Assembly: GCF_025567465.1 (NCBI RefSeq)
Contig: NZ_JAOQKI010000003.1
Coordinates: 62,001-126,000 of the forward strand
DNA: 64,000 nucleotides
Direction of reading: 5' to 3'
Origin: Roseburia_C amylophila
Lineage (GTDB): Bacteria; Bacillota; Clostridia; Lachnospirales; Lachnospiraceae
In this document: in pieces, positions 44,933 to 52,879 of the stretch
How positions within the stretch are numbered: position 1 is the stretch's first letter
How the letters are laid out: every line of letters begins with the position of its first letter
Position numbers and translations under genes: made by a program
Notes under the pieces: model-generated
Databases searched by the model: none
Told to the model about the DNA's origin: nothing
The model's input: only the letters and a program-made list of their open reading frames with translations

Positions 44933-44997
44933 TATGTTAAGCCTAAATGACAAGAAGAAAAATCTTTTGTATTAATTTGTCGGGAAGGAGGAACCAG

Positions 44998-45594
44998 ATG
45001 AGTTTTACAGTCAATTTATCCGGTGGAGGTTTACTGATAAATAGATTTAATAGTTCTAATATGTTGAAAAGTACACAGGAAAAATTGCAGCGACAGCAGG
45101 AACGGGATAATAAGGTGGCTTTTTTTGAAGCACAAAAAGAAAATTTGAAAAACCGAAAGGCTGACAGTTTGGAAGAAATCTCTGAAAAGCTGGAAATGTT
45201 TCATAATTATGAGGATGAAATTGCGGCAGCAAATCAGGAGTATAATAATTCACAGATGTTTCATGTCATGGACGAGGCAGAAGAATATGGCGAAAAGATT
45301 GCGGAAGCTGCTGAGAGGAATAAGCCTAAAACAGAAGAAGAACGAAAGGAAGAAATGGTGGATGAAGCTCTTGGAACAGAGGAAAACAAGGGCATGATGT
45401 CTGAAATCATGGACGAACTTTCGGAGACAACCGAAGAAATGACAGAGCAGATGACGGAAAAAACTGTGGAGAATATGGAAGAACTTCCAGACGAGGTTTT
45501 GCAGGAGCAGCTTGCTACAGATAGTTTAGAGGCAGCAGAAATGGTACAAACAGACACAATTAAAAGGTATGTGCCGATTGATATTAGAGTCTGA
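44998..45594 (+). CDS. Uncharacterised Glu-rich helical protein, PIDIRV tail
   Basis: 198 residues, not recognised as a named family. The start MSFTVNLSGGGLLINRF is beta-like, followed by long acidic amphipathic helices (EAQKENLKNRKADSLEEISE, then a Thr/Glu/Met-rich stretch). It ends RYVPIDIRV, nearly the same tail as the FlxA-like protein. AAGGAGG precedes the ATG at 44998. No signal peptide or membrane segment. Operon position suggests it is produced with its neighbours. Confidence 0.7.
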   Translation: MSFTVNLSGGGLLINRFNSSNMLKSTQEKLQRQQERDNKVAFFEAQKENLKNRKADSLEEISEKLEMFHNYEDEIAAANQEYNNSQMFHVMDEAEEYGEKIAEAAERNKPKTEEERKEEMVDEALGTEENKGMMSEIMDELSETTEEMTEQMTEKTVENMEELPDEVLQEQLATDSLEAAEMVQTDTIKRYVPIDIRV

Positions 45595-45621
45595 TGGTAT
45601 TTATCTGGGAAGGAAACAGCT

Positions 45622-46380
45622 ATGAAGATTTACAATAATACAAATATTACATATTCTGCAATCGAACATAACAGCAGGAAAAATACAAAGCAAAATGTTC
45701 CGGCAGATTTAGAAAAGAAAATGACACAGTATACAGATACACTTTCCATTTCCAAAACAGGGCAGGAGAGCTTTCGACATTTATCTTCTGTCAGTTCTAT
45801 GGATTATCAGAACCGTTTTGAGAAGGAAGTGACGGATATATTTGTCAAAGAAGATACAGAGAGTGTAAAAACTGATTCCTTTGAACATCATGTAAACAGA
45901 ATGGCAGAAGCATATAACAAAATGAAAAACAGCATTGAAGAAAAATATGCGGAACAAGATTATGAGCCGGAGTATTATGTGACAGAATCGGGCAAAATTG
46001 AGGAATTAACCAAAGAAAAAGAAATGGATATGCTGAATCAGGCATATGAAAATCACAGTAATTTTATGGCAACTTCAACAGAAATCTGGTCAGAATTACA
46101 GGATTTTACCCCATCGGTAGTTTACCATAAAGGAAGTGAACAGACAGCAAATGAACAGAACATAGGTGAGAACCAGGAGAATACTGCTAAATCTAAAGAA
46201 AAGGGGGGTATCCAAAATTCGGCATATCAGGCATTTTTATCCGCCATCCAGTCGGATAACCAGAAATTATCGCAGCAGTATTCGGGTGACTGGAAAGATT
46301 TAAGGCTAAGTCTGAATGTATCAGATGGTGATCGGAAAATGCTTAATGGTATTTGGGATTATTATGCTAATAAAAGGTAA
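45622..46380 (+). CDS. Uncharacterised helical protein of the LytTR operon
   Basis: 252 residues. N-terminal MKIYNNTNITYSAIEHNSRK, then DTLSISKTGQESF, which resembles the D-x-x-x-I-S-x-x-G segment often found near the N-terminus of DUF6033-like and related Lachnospiraceae proteins. The rest is charged helix. It has a GGAAGGA site and no signal peptide. It lacks the hydrophobic-Asp-hydrophobic tail of its neighbours, ending YYANKR. Not otherwise recognised. Confidence 0.65.
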   Translation: MKIYNNTNITYSAIEHNSRKNTKQNVPADLEKKMTQYTDTLSISKTGQESFRHLSSVSSMDYQNRFEKEVTDIFVKEDTESVKTDSFEHHVNRMAEAYNKMKNSIEEKYAEQDYEPEYYVTESGKIEELTKEKEMDMLNQAYENHSNFMATSTEIWSELQDFTPSVVYHKGSEQTANEQNIGENQENTAKSKEKGGIQNSAYQAFLSAIQSDNQKLSQQYSGDWKDLRLSLNVSDGDRKMLNGIWDYYANKR

Positions 46381-46413
46381 TGAAAGCTTTGTAATACGAA
46401 AGGAGATGTTGGT

Positions 46414-47028
46414 ATGGCAGTTACAGGTGTAAACAATTACTCTAATATTTACACAAATGCTTATACCGGTAATATACAGAAAAATAATGCTAAGGAAACC
46501 ACAGAAAAGCAGGTTGTGGAGCAAACAGAAGATGTAAAGACATGGACAACCCGAAAAACTGCAGCGGATGAACTTTCCTATCTTTCTAAAAAATTTGACA
46601 ATTATAGTTTTGTATCAGCAAATTATAGTCCGAGGATGAAATATGGTAAATCAACTACCACGAATGTAGCAATTTCTCCTCAGTTTTTAACAAAAATGGC
46701 AAATGATTCAGACTTAGAAGATGAGTACATAAAAGAAATTGGTAACATGAAAAAACTAGATGAGCAGTTTGCAAAGCAACAAGCAGATATTGGATGGAGA
46801 GTTGAACAGGGATGGGCAATAGATAAAGATGGAAATATTAGTTCATGGGCAATAGGACATAAAGATTCAAAAGTAAAATCCTTTCTCCAGAATATGAGTG
46901 AAAAAGCCGAAGAAATCCAACAGAAGCAGTTGGAAAAAGCAAAGGATACAAAGGAAGAAAAAGAAGTATTCTCAATGAAAAAGCACAAAGAAGTTATAAA
47001 AAAGAATAATGTTGATTTGAAGGTGTAA
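46414..47028 (+). CDS. DUF6033-like protein
   Basis: 204 residues beginning MAVTGVNNYSNIYTNAY. The core (ELSYLSKKFDNYSFVSANYS, NVAISPQFLTKMANDSDL, GWAIDKDGNISSWAIG) has the layout I remember for DUF6033 proteins of Lachnospiraceae: a strand-loop domain followed by a Lys/Glu-rich helix. It ends NNVDLKV, which fits the C-terminal pattern of the operon. AAAGGAG site. Function unknown, no signal peptide. Confidence 0.7.
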   Translation: MAVTGVNNYSNIYTNAYTGNIQKNNAKETTEKQVVEQTEDVKTWTTRKTAADELSYLSKKFDNYSFVSANYSPRMKYGKSTTTNVAISPQFLTKMANDSDLEDEYIKEIGNMKKLDEQFAKQQADIGWRVEQGWAIDKDGNISSWAIGHKDSKVKSFLQNMSEKAEEIQQKQLEKAKDTKEEKEVFSMKKHKEVIKKNNVDLKV

Positions 47029-47059
47029 ATAATCAGATTCGAAGTATTATGCTGAAAAA

Positions 47060-47458
47060 ATGCATAGCATTGAGGGAGCTTTGCGTATGTCAGATGAAAT
47101 CAATGCTCAGTTCGGTTTTGAAAGAGCATTCGGTAAGACTAACGATAATGCAGATGCTGATACAAAAATAACAAAATTTGGCATATCTTTTAATAGTGAC
47201 GGAACTACAACCTTCTTTGCACAACTGGAAAAATCATCAGCCAGTCAGAAAGAATATCTTGAAAGGCTTCAGGAAAAGAAAGCTGAGGAGAAAAAAGAGA
47301 CAAAGAAAAAGGAACAGACCAAGCAAATCGAAGTAAGAAAAACTACGGTTCAGGCAAATTCAAAAGAAGAACTTTTGGATAAGATCAAAAATATTGACTG
47401 GGATTCCATCAAACCGGGGGAGAATAAAATCGGCGGAAGATTTGATTTTTCAGTTTAG
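47060..47458 (+). CDS. DUF6033-like protein, probably 5'-truncated
   Basis: About 132 residues. It corresponds to the second half of a DUF6033-like protein (ALRMSDEINAQFGFERAFGK, then ITKFGISFNSDGTTTFFAQL), followed by a Lys/Glu-rich helix and the tail GGRFDFSV. The family-like frame extends upstream of the ATG as YYAEK until a stop at 47034, so the N-terminal half seems lost. The ATG at 47060 has no site; an ATG at 47087 has GAGGGAG 8 nt upstream and might still be translated. Confidence 0.55.
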   Translation: MHSIEGALRMSDEINAQFGFERAFGKTNDNADADTKITKFGISFNSDGTTTFFAQLEKSSASQKEYLERLQEKKAEEKKETKKKEQTKQIEVRKTTVQANSKEELLDKIKNIDWDSIKPGENKIGGRFDFSV

Positions 47459-47500
47459 TGTATTCAGAGCGGGATAAAATCTTACATACACACTTGACAA

Positions 47501-48247
47501 TATCCCTCTGAGGAAGAAGTGGGTAATGCTATTGCAAAAAGCGGCATTCCCAGAGATGAAATCTTCCTAACCACAAAAGTCTGGATTGAGCATTACGGCT
47601 ATGAAAGAGCAAAAGCATCCGTATTGGAATCCATGCGAAAATTACAGGTCGACTACCTTGACCTGTGTTTGCTCCATCAGCCTTTTTCAGATGCCTACGG
47701 TGCATACCGGGCATTGGAGGAACTGTATGACGAAGGGAAAATCCGTGCTATCGGCATTTCCAATTTCTATACTGACCGTATGGTGGATTTTGCTTCCTTT
47801 AATCGAATCAAGCCGATGGTAAATCAGGTGGAAATTCATCCTCACAATCAGCAGACGGAAGCGAAAGCATGGCATGATAAATACGGCATACAGATGGAAG
47901 CATGGGCGCCATTCGGTGAAGGGCGGGGCGATATGTTCCACACGCCGGAACTGAAAGTCATTGCTGAGAAGTACGGAAAGTCTGTTGCTCAAGTCATTCT
48001 TCGTTGGCATTTGCAGCGTGGAATTGTCATCATTCCAAAATCCACTCACCTCGAGCGTATGGAAGAAAACTTTCATGTATTTGATTTTTCTTTGAGCGAG
48101 GATGATATGGCGGTTATTGCCACGATTGACAAAAAACAAAGTAGCTTCTTCTCACATAACGATCCGAATATGGTGGAGTGGTTTGTGAAGATGGTGGATG
48201 AAAGAAAACAGCAACACGACTGCACCAAAGATAAGAAAAACTGGTAA
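47501..48247 (+). pseudogene. 5'-truncated aldo/keto reductase
   Basis: Covers the barrel from EEEVGNAIAKSGIPRDEIFL to the C-terminus. Lys (LTTKVW) and His (LLHQPF) of the active site are kept, but the first ~65 residues with the catalytic Asp and Tyr are absent, cut off by a TGA at 47495. There is no start codon or ribosome binding site in a suitable place. The C-terminal tail is Lys/Asp-rich. A separate intact reductase is at 38594; this one is only distantly similar. Confidence 0.75.
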
Positions 48248-48364
48248 TCGAGGAGGATGCTCTGCACGGATTGCTCTTTCTACGGGGGCATTGCAGCAGT
48301 CATAATCCAAAGTGTTGCGGTCTTCGTTATCTGTCATAAGAGCATCATATTGTTAAGGACAAAT

Positions 48365-48438
48365 CGGACAACTATGTTGCTGGTAGACCATGATGTGCGG
48401 TTTCGGTAGAAGATTGCAACGAAAACAGTCAGGTTGCA
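48365..48438 (+). pseudogene. C-terminal scrap of an ABC-F ATPase gene
   Basis: Frame RTTMLLVDHDVRFR, stop, KIATKTVRLQ. This looks like the H-loop and C-terminus of an ABC-F protein (LLV-x-HD-x-x-F-x-E-x-IAT), with the Glu codon changed to TAG. No upstream ATPase sequence remains. Confidence 0.5.
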
Positions 48439-48601
48439 AAAACACGCATTGCGTTGCTTTAAAGAATTTTCAGAGCATACGGGCATTCCTGTTCGTACTC
48501 TTGAGGATTGGGAGGCTGCAAGACGGACTCCGCCGGAATATATTCCAAGATTAATCGATTATCAGTTAAAATATGAGAAGTTGATGCAGGAAAAGAACTG
48601 A
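48437..48601 (+). pseudogene. Remnant of a small HTH protein
   Basis: The frame ending FKEFSEHTGIPVRTLEDWEA and PPEYIPRLIDYQLKYEKL is the C-terminal part of a short XRE-like helix-turn-helix protein common in Clostridia. No start is visible. A further frame (AYLVDVIMTWIEKELSHYD) follows at 48608-48684. The whole interval 48248-48690 contains only such debris. Confidence 0.55.
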
Positions 48602-48741
48602 GTCAGGTGCAGCAGGCTTATCTGGTGGATGTGATTATGACCTGGATAGAAAAAGAGTTGTCACATTACGATAGCCAAATGTGAAATTAAATGTTAAAAT
48701 ACCACAATAGGGTTATTACGAAGAGAGAAAGGTATTTTATA

Positions 48742-50187
48742 ATGGTAGTTTCAATTATTGAAAAAGTGTATTCATTTTTATGGGGAGACTGGATTAAAAT
48801 TCCGCTTCCGGGGGGAGGCAGTCTTGGCATTTCACTGCTGATTATTTTGTTAATTCCAACAGGAATTTATTTTACGATTCGGACAAAGTTTTTACAGATA
48901 AGACTGTTCCCGGATATGGTGCGGGCACTGGTAGCAAAGAAGGAGCATAAAGACAGTCTGTCAACTTTTCAGACGCTGATTGTGTCCACGGCAACCCGTG
49001 TGGGAATGGGAAATCTGGTAGGTGTAGTTGCAGCAGTGTCGGCAGGTGGAGCCGGAGCGGTATTCTGGATGTGGATTACAGCTCTGATTGGTTCTGCTAC
49101 AGCGTTTATTGAAGCAACTCTGGCACAGCTGCATAAGGAAAAAGATCCGCTGTATGGCGGTTACCGCGGTGGTCCGGCATATTATATCCATCATTTTTTT
49201 GAAGAAAAGTCAGGAAAGAAGAAAAAACATGTGCTGGTGGCAGTGTTATTTGCCATATCCGGTCTGATTTGCTGGTGTGGAATCAGCCAGGTAATCAGTA
49301 ATTCAGTGGCATCTTCTTTTGAAAATGCATTTCATATTCCACCCTTGTATACAACAATTGTGCTGGTGGCAGTTGCGGCAGTGATTGTATTGCGGAAAAA
49401 TGCAACTGTAAAAGTACTGGATATGATAGTACCGATTATGGCAGTGTGTTATTTCTTTATTACATTATTTATTATTATTGTAAATTTCCGTAGTATTCCG
49501 GGCGTATTTGGCAGGATTTTTGAAGAGGCATTTGGTATCCGGCAGGTAGTATCCGGTGGATTTGGAGCAGTGCTTATGAATGGAGTTAAGAGAGGACTGT
49601 TTTCTAATGAAGCAGGTTCCGGTTCTGCACCTTGTGCAGCGGCAGCAGCGGAATGCGATAATCCGGTACGTGCGGGACTGACACAGGCATTGGGCGTATT
49701 TATCGATACGATTATCATTTGCAGTTGTACCGCTATGATTATGCTTATTGCACCGGAAAAGATAATTGCAGGAAAAGCTGGTATGGATTTGCTGCAGTCT
49801 GCCATGCAGTATCATCTGGGCAGATTCGGAGTTATCTTTATTGCACTGACCTTATTTCTGTTCAGCTTTTCCACATTTCTTGGAATATTGTTTTATGCCA
49901 GAAGCAATGTGGCATATTTATTTGGAGATAAATGGATCTGGCAGACCCTTTATAAAATCGTTGCACTGATTATGCTTTTTATCGGCGGAATTGCAACCTA
50001 TACTTTCGTATGGGATTTAGGCGATGTGGGAATCGGACTGATGACGATATTTAATATCGGAATGCTGTATCTTATGGGGGGACAGGCATTGAAGCCACTG
50101 TCGGAGTATGGGAAAGAGAAAAAGACCGAAAGAGACAGTAATCAAAATCCAGCAGCGGGAATTATTTTTTTTGAAGAAGAAAAATAA
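48742..50187 (+). CDS. AGCS-family sodium:alanine/glycine symporter
   Basis: About 481 residues and ten or more membrane helices. Signature segments: LIVSTATRVGMGNLVGVVAA, FWMWITALIGSATAFIEATLAQ, GGPAYYI and the SNEAGSGSAPCAAAAAE block. Imports alanine or glycine with sodium. I chose the ATG at 48742 (MVVSIIEK), with AGAAAGG 9 nt upstream. The C-terminus is charged. Confidence 0.92.
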   Translation: MVVSIIEKVYSFLWGDWIKIPLPGGGSLGISLLIILLIPTGIYFTIRTKFLQIRLFPDMVRALVAKKEHKDSLSTFQTLIVSTATRVGMGNLVGVVAAVSAGGAGAVFWMWITALIGSATAFIEATLAQLHKEKDPLYGGYRGGPAYYIHHFFEEKSGKKKKHVLVAVLFAISGLICWCGISQVISNSVASSFENAFHIPPLYTTIVLVAVAAVIVLRKNATVKVLDMIVPIMAVCYFFITLFIIIVNFRSIPGVFGRIFEEAFGIRQVVSGGFGAVLMNGVKRGLFSNEAGSGSAPCAAAAAECDNPVRAGLTQALGVFIDTIIICSCTAMIMLIAPEKIIAGKAGMDLLQSAMQYHLGRFGVIFIALTLFLFSFSTFLGILFYARSNVAYLFGDKWIWQTLYKIVALIMLFIGGIATYTFVWDLGDVGIGLMTIFNIGMLYLMGGQALKPLSEYGKEKKTERDSNQNPAAGIIFFEEEK

Positions 50188-50200
50188 TAAAAAGAAGTAG

Positions 50201-50230
50201 TTATCAAAACCGGTGATTCCATGTTATACT
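50201..50230 (+). promoter_or_regulatory. Putative promoter of the NSS transporter gene
   Basis: TTATCA (50201-50206), 18 nt, TATACT (50225-50230), 34 nt before the ATG. Confidence 0.45.
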
Positions 50231-50264
50231 AGGGAGAAAACTACAAAAGGAGAAATTTATAGTT

Positions 50265-51620
50265 ATGGGTCGTGAATCATTTAAGTCCCGTCTGGGATTT
50301 ATACTAGTAAGTGCAGGATGCGCAATCGGAATTGGAAATGTGTGGAGATTTCCGTATGTGGCAGGACAGAATGGCGGAGGAATTTTTGTACTGTTTTATC
50401 TGATATTCCTGATTGCCATGGGGCTTCCGGTACTGACAATGGAATTAGCAGTCGGAAGAGCCAGCAGAAAAAGTGCAGTTTTAGGATATAAGGCATTGGA
50501 GAAGCCAAATAGTAAATGGCATATTCATGGCTGGGTGGCAATTTTCGGCTGTTATATGCTGATGATGTATTATACAACGGTTTCCGGCTGGATGGTAACT
50601 TATTTCTATAAGTTTGTAAAAGGTGAATTTACCCCAAGAATGGATACCGAGCAGACCGGAGCTGTGTTCAGCAATCTTTTGGCAGATCCCAAACAGATGG
50701 CATTCTGGATGATACTGACTGTTGTGGTTGGATTCTTTGTATGTAGCCGCGGCTTGCAGAACGGATTGGAAAAAATCAGTAAAGTTATGATGAGTGCACT
50801 GCTGATACTGATTATTGTCCTTGCAGTACATAGCCTGACACTTTCCGGAGCCGGCGAGGGATTAAAGTTCTATCTGGTGCCAAATATGGACAGTGTCCGG
50901 GAAGTCGGTTTGAAAAATGTAATAACCTCTGCCATGAATCAGGCATTCTTTACTTTGAGCCTTGGCGTGGCAGCAATGGAGATTTTCGGAAGCTACATGG
51001 GAAAAGACCATACGCTGGCAGGAGAAGGAACACGTATCTGCGCACTGGATACCTTTGTGGCAATTATGGCAGGATTGATTATTTTTCCGGCATGCTTCAG
51101 CTATGGCGTGGAAGTAGGCGTAGGACCAAGCCTTATCTTTGTGACACTGCCAAATGTCTTTGTAAATATGGGTGGCGGCAGAATCTGGGGCGCACTGTTC
51201 TTCCTGTTCATGACATTTGCAAGCTTTTCTACGGTAATTGCCGTATTTGAAAATATCATGTCCTTCTGCATGGATATGTTTGGCTGGAACCGCAACAAAG
51301 CGGCACTGGTAAATGGAATCATTATTCTTATTGCCAGTCTGCCATGTGTTTTAGGATACAATGTGTGGAGCAATCTCCATCTGATTGGCGGAAGGGATGT
51401 GCTGGACAGCGAGGATTTTATTGTAAGTAACCTGCTGCTTCCAATCGGTTCTCTTGTTTACCTGCTGTTCTGTGTGACGAAGTGGGGCTGGGGATTTGAT
51501 AATTACTTAGAGGAAGCAAATACCGGAAAAGGCATAAAGATTGCAAGAAGATTAAAGCCATATTTCCAGTTTATCCTTCCGATACTGATTCTGTTTATTT
51601 TGATTCAGGGATTGTTATAA
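50265..51620 (+). CDS. Neurotransmitter:sodium symporter (NSS/SNF) family transporter
   Basis: 451 residues with about 11 membrane helices, typical of bacterial NSS amino-acid transporters. The sodium/substrate site of TM1 is seen in SAGCAIGIGNVWRFPYVAGQ, and TM6 in ITSAMNQAFFTLSLGVAAME. Substrate probably an amino acid (tryptophan, tyrosine or branched-chain in relatives). AAAGGAG is 11 nt upstream. A terminator hairpin follows. Confidence 0.92.
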   Translation: MGRESFKSRLGFILVSAGCAIGIGNVWRFPYVAGQNGGGIFVLFYLIFLIAMGLPVLTMELAVGRASRKSAVLGYKALEKPNSKWHIHGWVAIFGCYMLMMYYTTVSGWMVTYFYKFVKGEFTPRMDTEQTGAVFSNLLADPKQMAFWMILTVVVGFFVCSRGLQNGLEKISKVMMSALLILIIVLAVHSLTLSGAGEGLKFYLVPNMDSVREVGLKNVITSAMNQAFFTLSLGVAAMEIFGSYMGKDHTLAGEGTRICALDTFVAIMAGLIIFPACFSYGVEVGVGPSLIFVTLPNVFVNMGGGRIWGALFFLFMTFASFSTVIAVFENIMSFCMDMFGWNRNKAALVNGIIILIASLPCVLGYNVWSNLHLIGGRDVLDSEDFIVSNLLLPIGSLVYLLFCVTKWGWGFDNYLEEANTGKGIKIARRLKPYFQFILPILILFILIQGLL

Positions 51621-51684
51621 AAATGGAAAAAGAGTGTAATTGCAGGAAGCATATGCGATTGCATTATTAAAAATAAAGTGTGCA

Positions 51685-51756
51685 CTGCGGCGTATAAGGT
51701 AGATGTCGCAAGTGACCGCCGCAGGCGCGAGAATGTGCCAAGGCACATTCTTTGTT
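51685..51756. terminator. Two hairpins between the converging NSS and SulP genes
   Basis: CTGCGGCG (51685-51692) pairs with CGCCGCAG (51717-51724), and GAATGTGCC-AA-GGCACATTC (51731-51750) is a perfect 9-bp stem followed by TTTGTT. The second is the likely terminator. Confidence 0.65.
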
Positions 51757-51763
51757 CTTAATT

Positions 51764-52360
51764 TTATTTTACCAGTGCTTCTGCATAATCCAGTGCATCC
51801 ACAATATTGTGATGGAAATTTTCTTTTCCAACTAATCCAATAAAACCATCTTTTTCCATCACGCGCATTGGCTGCTCATTGACATGGGAGAATACCAGCG
51901 TAATATTTTTGCGTTTTGCACGGTTGGCAAGCTCATGGAGAGAACGCATTGCGCTGGCATCAATGGCAGGAACGCTACGCATACGGATGACAACAACCTT
52001 CGTATGATGGTTACTGTTGATATTAAGAATCTGGTCTGCTGCGGCGAAAAACATCGGACCGCAGATTTCAAAAACACTGATGGAATGCGGGATGTCACGC
52101 AGTTTTTCCGCTTCACCCGGTGTAATGTCAGGAGAATCTGTGTATTTCCATGCTTTGATATCAGCTGTTTCTGCCATACGTTTCATAAAGAGCAGAGCTG
52201 CTAATACAACACCAATTTCGATGGCAACCACAAGGTCGAAAAATACCGTTAAGAAAAAGGTTGCAACCAGAACGATGATGTCACTCTTAGGTGCCATCTT
52301 ACAAAGGCGGAAGAAAGAGGACCAGTCTGCCAGATACAGATACAACATAAAAGGCTGCAA
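51764..52360 (-). pseudogene. 3' fragment of a SulP anion transporter gene
   Basis: Encodes only the last membrane part (KSDIIVLVATFFLTVFFDLV, EIGVVLAALLFMKRM) and the complete STAS domain (PHSISVFEICGPMFFAAADQ, IDASAMRSLHEL). SulP transporters have ~500-570 residues; the first ~350, with nearly all transport helices, are missing. Homology stops about residue 20 of the frame. Before that the sequence belongs to the left arm of a palindromic repeat (52323-52533). No ribosome binding site is present. Confidence 0.85.
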
Positions 52361-52533
52361 GGAACACTAAGAATTTCCATATAAATTATAGATTCTTTTG
52401 GCAAACGACGCATATTCGCATCCATGCTCAAATGCGTCTCACTGGCACATCCGTGTGCCAGTGTTGCCAGTTGCTTAAGGAAATTCCAAGTGTTCTTAGC
52501 AGCTTTCATCATGCACCTTTATCCGCCAGACTG
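52323..52533. repeat. Structured palindromic repeat, element 1
   Basis: Imperfect inverted arms of ~60 nt (left starts CAGTCTGCCAGATA, right ends TATCCGCCAGACTG) enclose GGCAA/TTGCC and two hairpins. Hairpin A has stem GACGCAT/ATGCGTC (52407-52413, 52432-52438). Hairpin B has stem ACTGGCAC/GTGCCAGT (52441-52448, 52455-52462). Related elements lie at 57250 and 57613. The element sits where the SulP gene is broken. Confidence 0.85.
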
Positions 52534-52690
52534 CGCAGATATTCCAGAATACAGCGAAAACTTCACCTTCCCCCACTAAACACGCAATTCAAAAGTTTAG
52601 CACTCTTATAGTCTTATTTCAATGACAAAATCCAATTTTCAGCCATTTGGTCAACAAATTTGAAAAAATAAAATTTTTTTGGAAATTTTA

Positions 52691-52717
52691 AAACCTCATC
52701 CATTTTTCATCCGTCTA
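52691..52717 (+). promoter_or_regulatory. ECF-type promoter of the sigma factor operon
   Basis: AAACCT (52691-52696), 15 nt, CGTCTA (52712-52717). The AAC-type -35 with a CGTC -10 is the pattern of autoregulated ECF sigma promoters, and it stands 23 nt before the first gene of the sigma operon. Confidence 0.6.
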
Positions 52718-52739
52718 GTAAGTGAAAGGAGGAAGAGCA

Positions 52740-52859
52740 ATGCATGAGATGGAAACTTTTATAACGATGGCAAAGGAGGATATCAAAAATCAGAAGTTCA
52801 CATTGCAAAAGGTAAGAAGGCTGTTCTACAATATAATGAAAGGATTAAGACGAAAATGA
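52740..52859 (+). CDS. 39-residue leader protein of the ECF sigma operon
   Basis: Starts MHEMETFITMAKEDIKN and ends KGLRRK; basic and helical. It has one of the best ribosome binding sites in the window (AAAGGAGG, 6-7 nt before the ATG). Its TGA overlaps an ATG (52856) in frame with the sigma gene. Not recognised. It may serve to couple translation, or be a small regulator of the sigma factor; there is no direct evidence for either. Confidence 0.6.
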   Translation: MHEMETFITMAKEDIKNQKFTLQKVRRLFYNIMKGLRRK

Positions 52860-52879
52860 ACGAAAGAGGAGTAATTTAT

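Noticed and set aside
43355..47458. Defective prophage or type VII secretion (WXG100) cluster
   Set aside because: No phage structural or integrase genes, no WXG motif and no EssC-like ATPase; the FlxA- and FliD-like features fit better.
48421..48438. Inverted repeat GCAAC/GTTGC near 48416-48437 as a terminator
   Set aside because: The stem is short with no T run and lies inside ABC-F gene debris.
52323..52533. Coding sequence on the minus strand through palindromic element 1 (frame 52249-52512)
   Set aside because: The frame follows the hairpin arms, lacks a ribosome binding site and resembles no protein; the inverted-repeat structure explains it.
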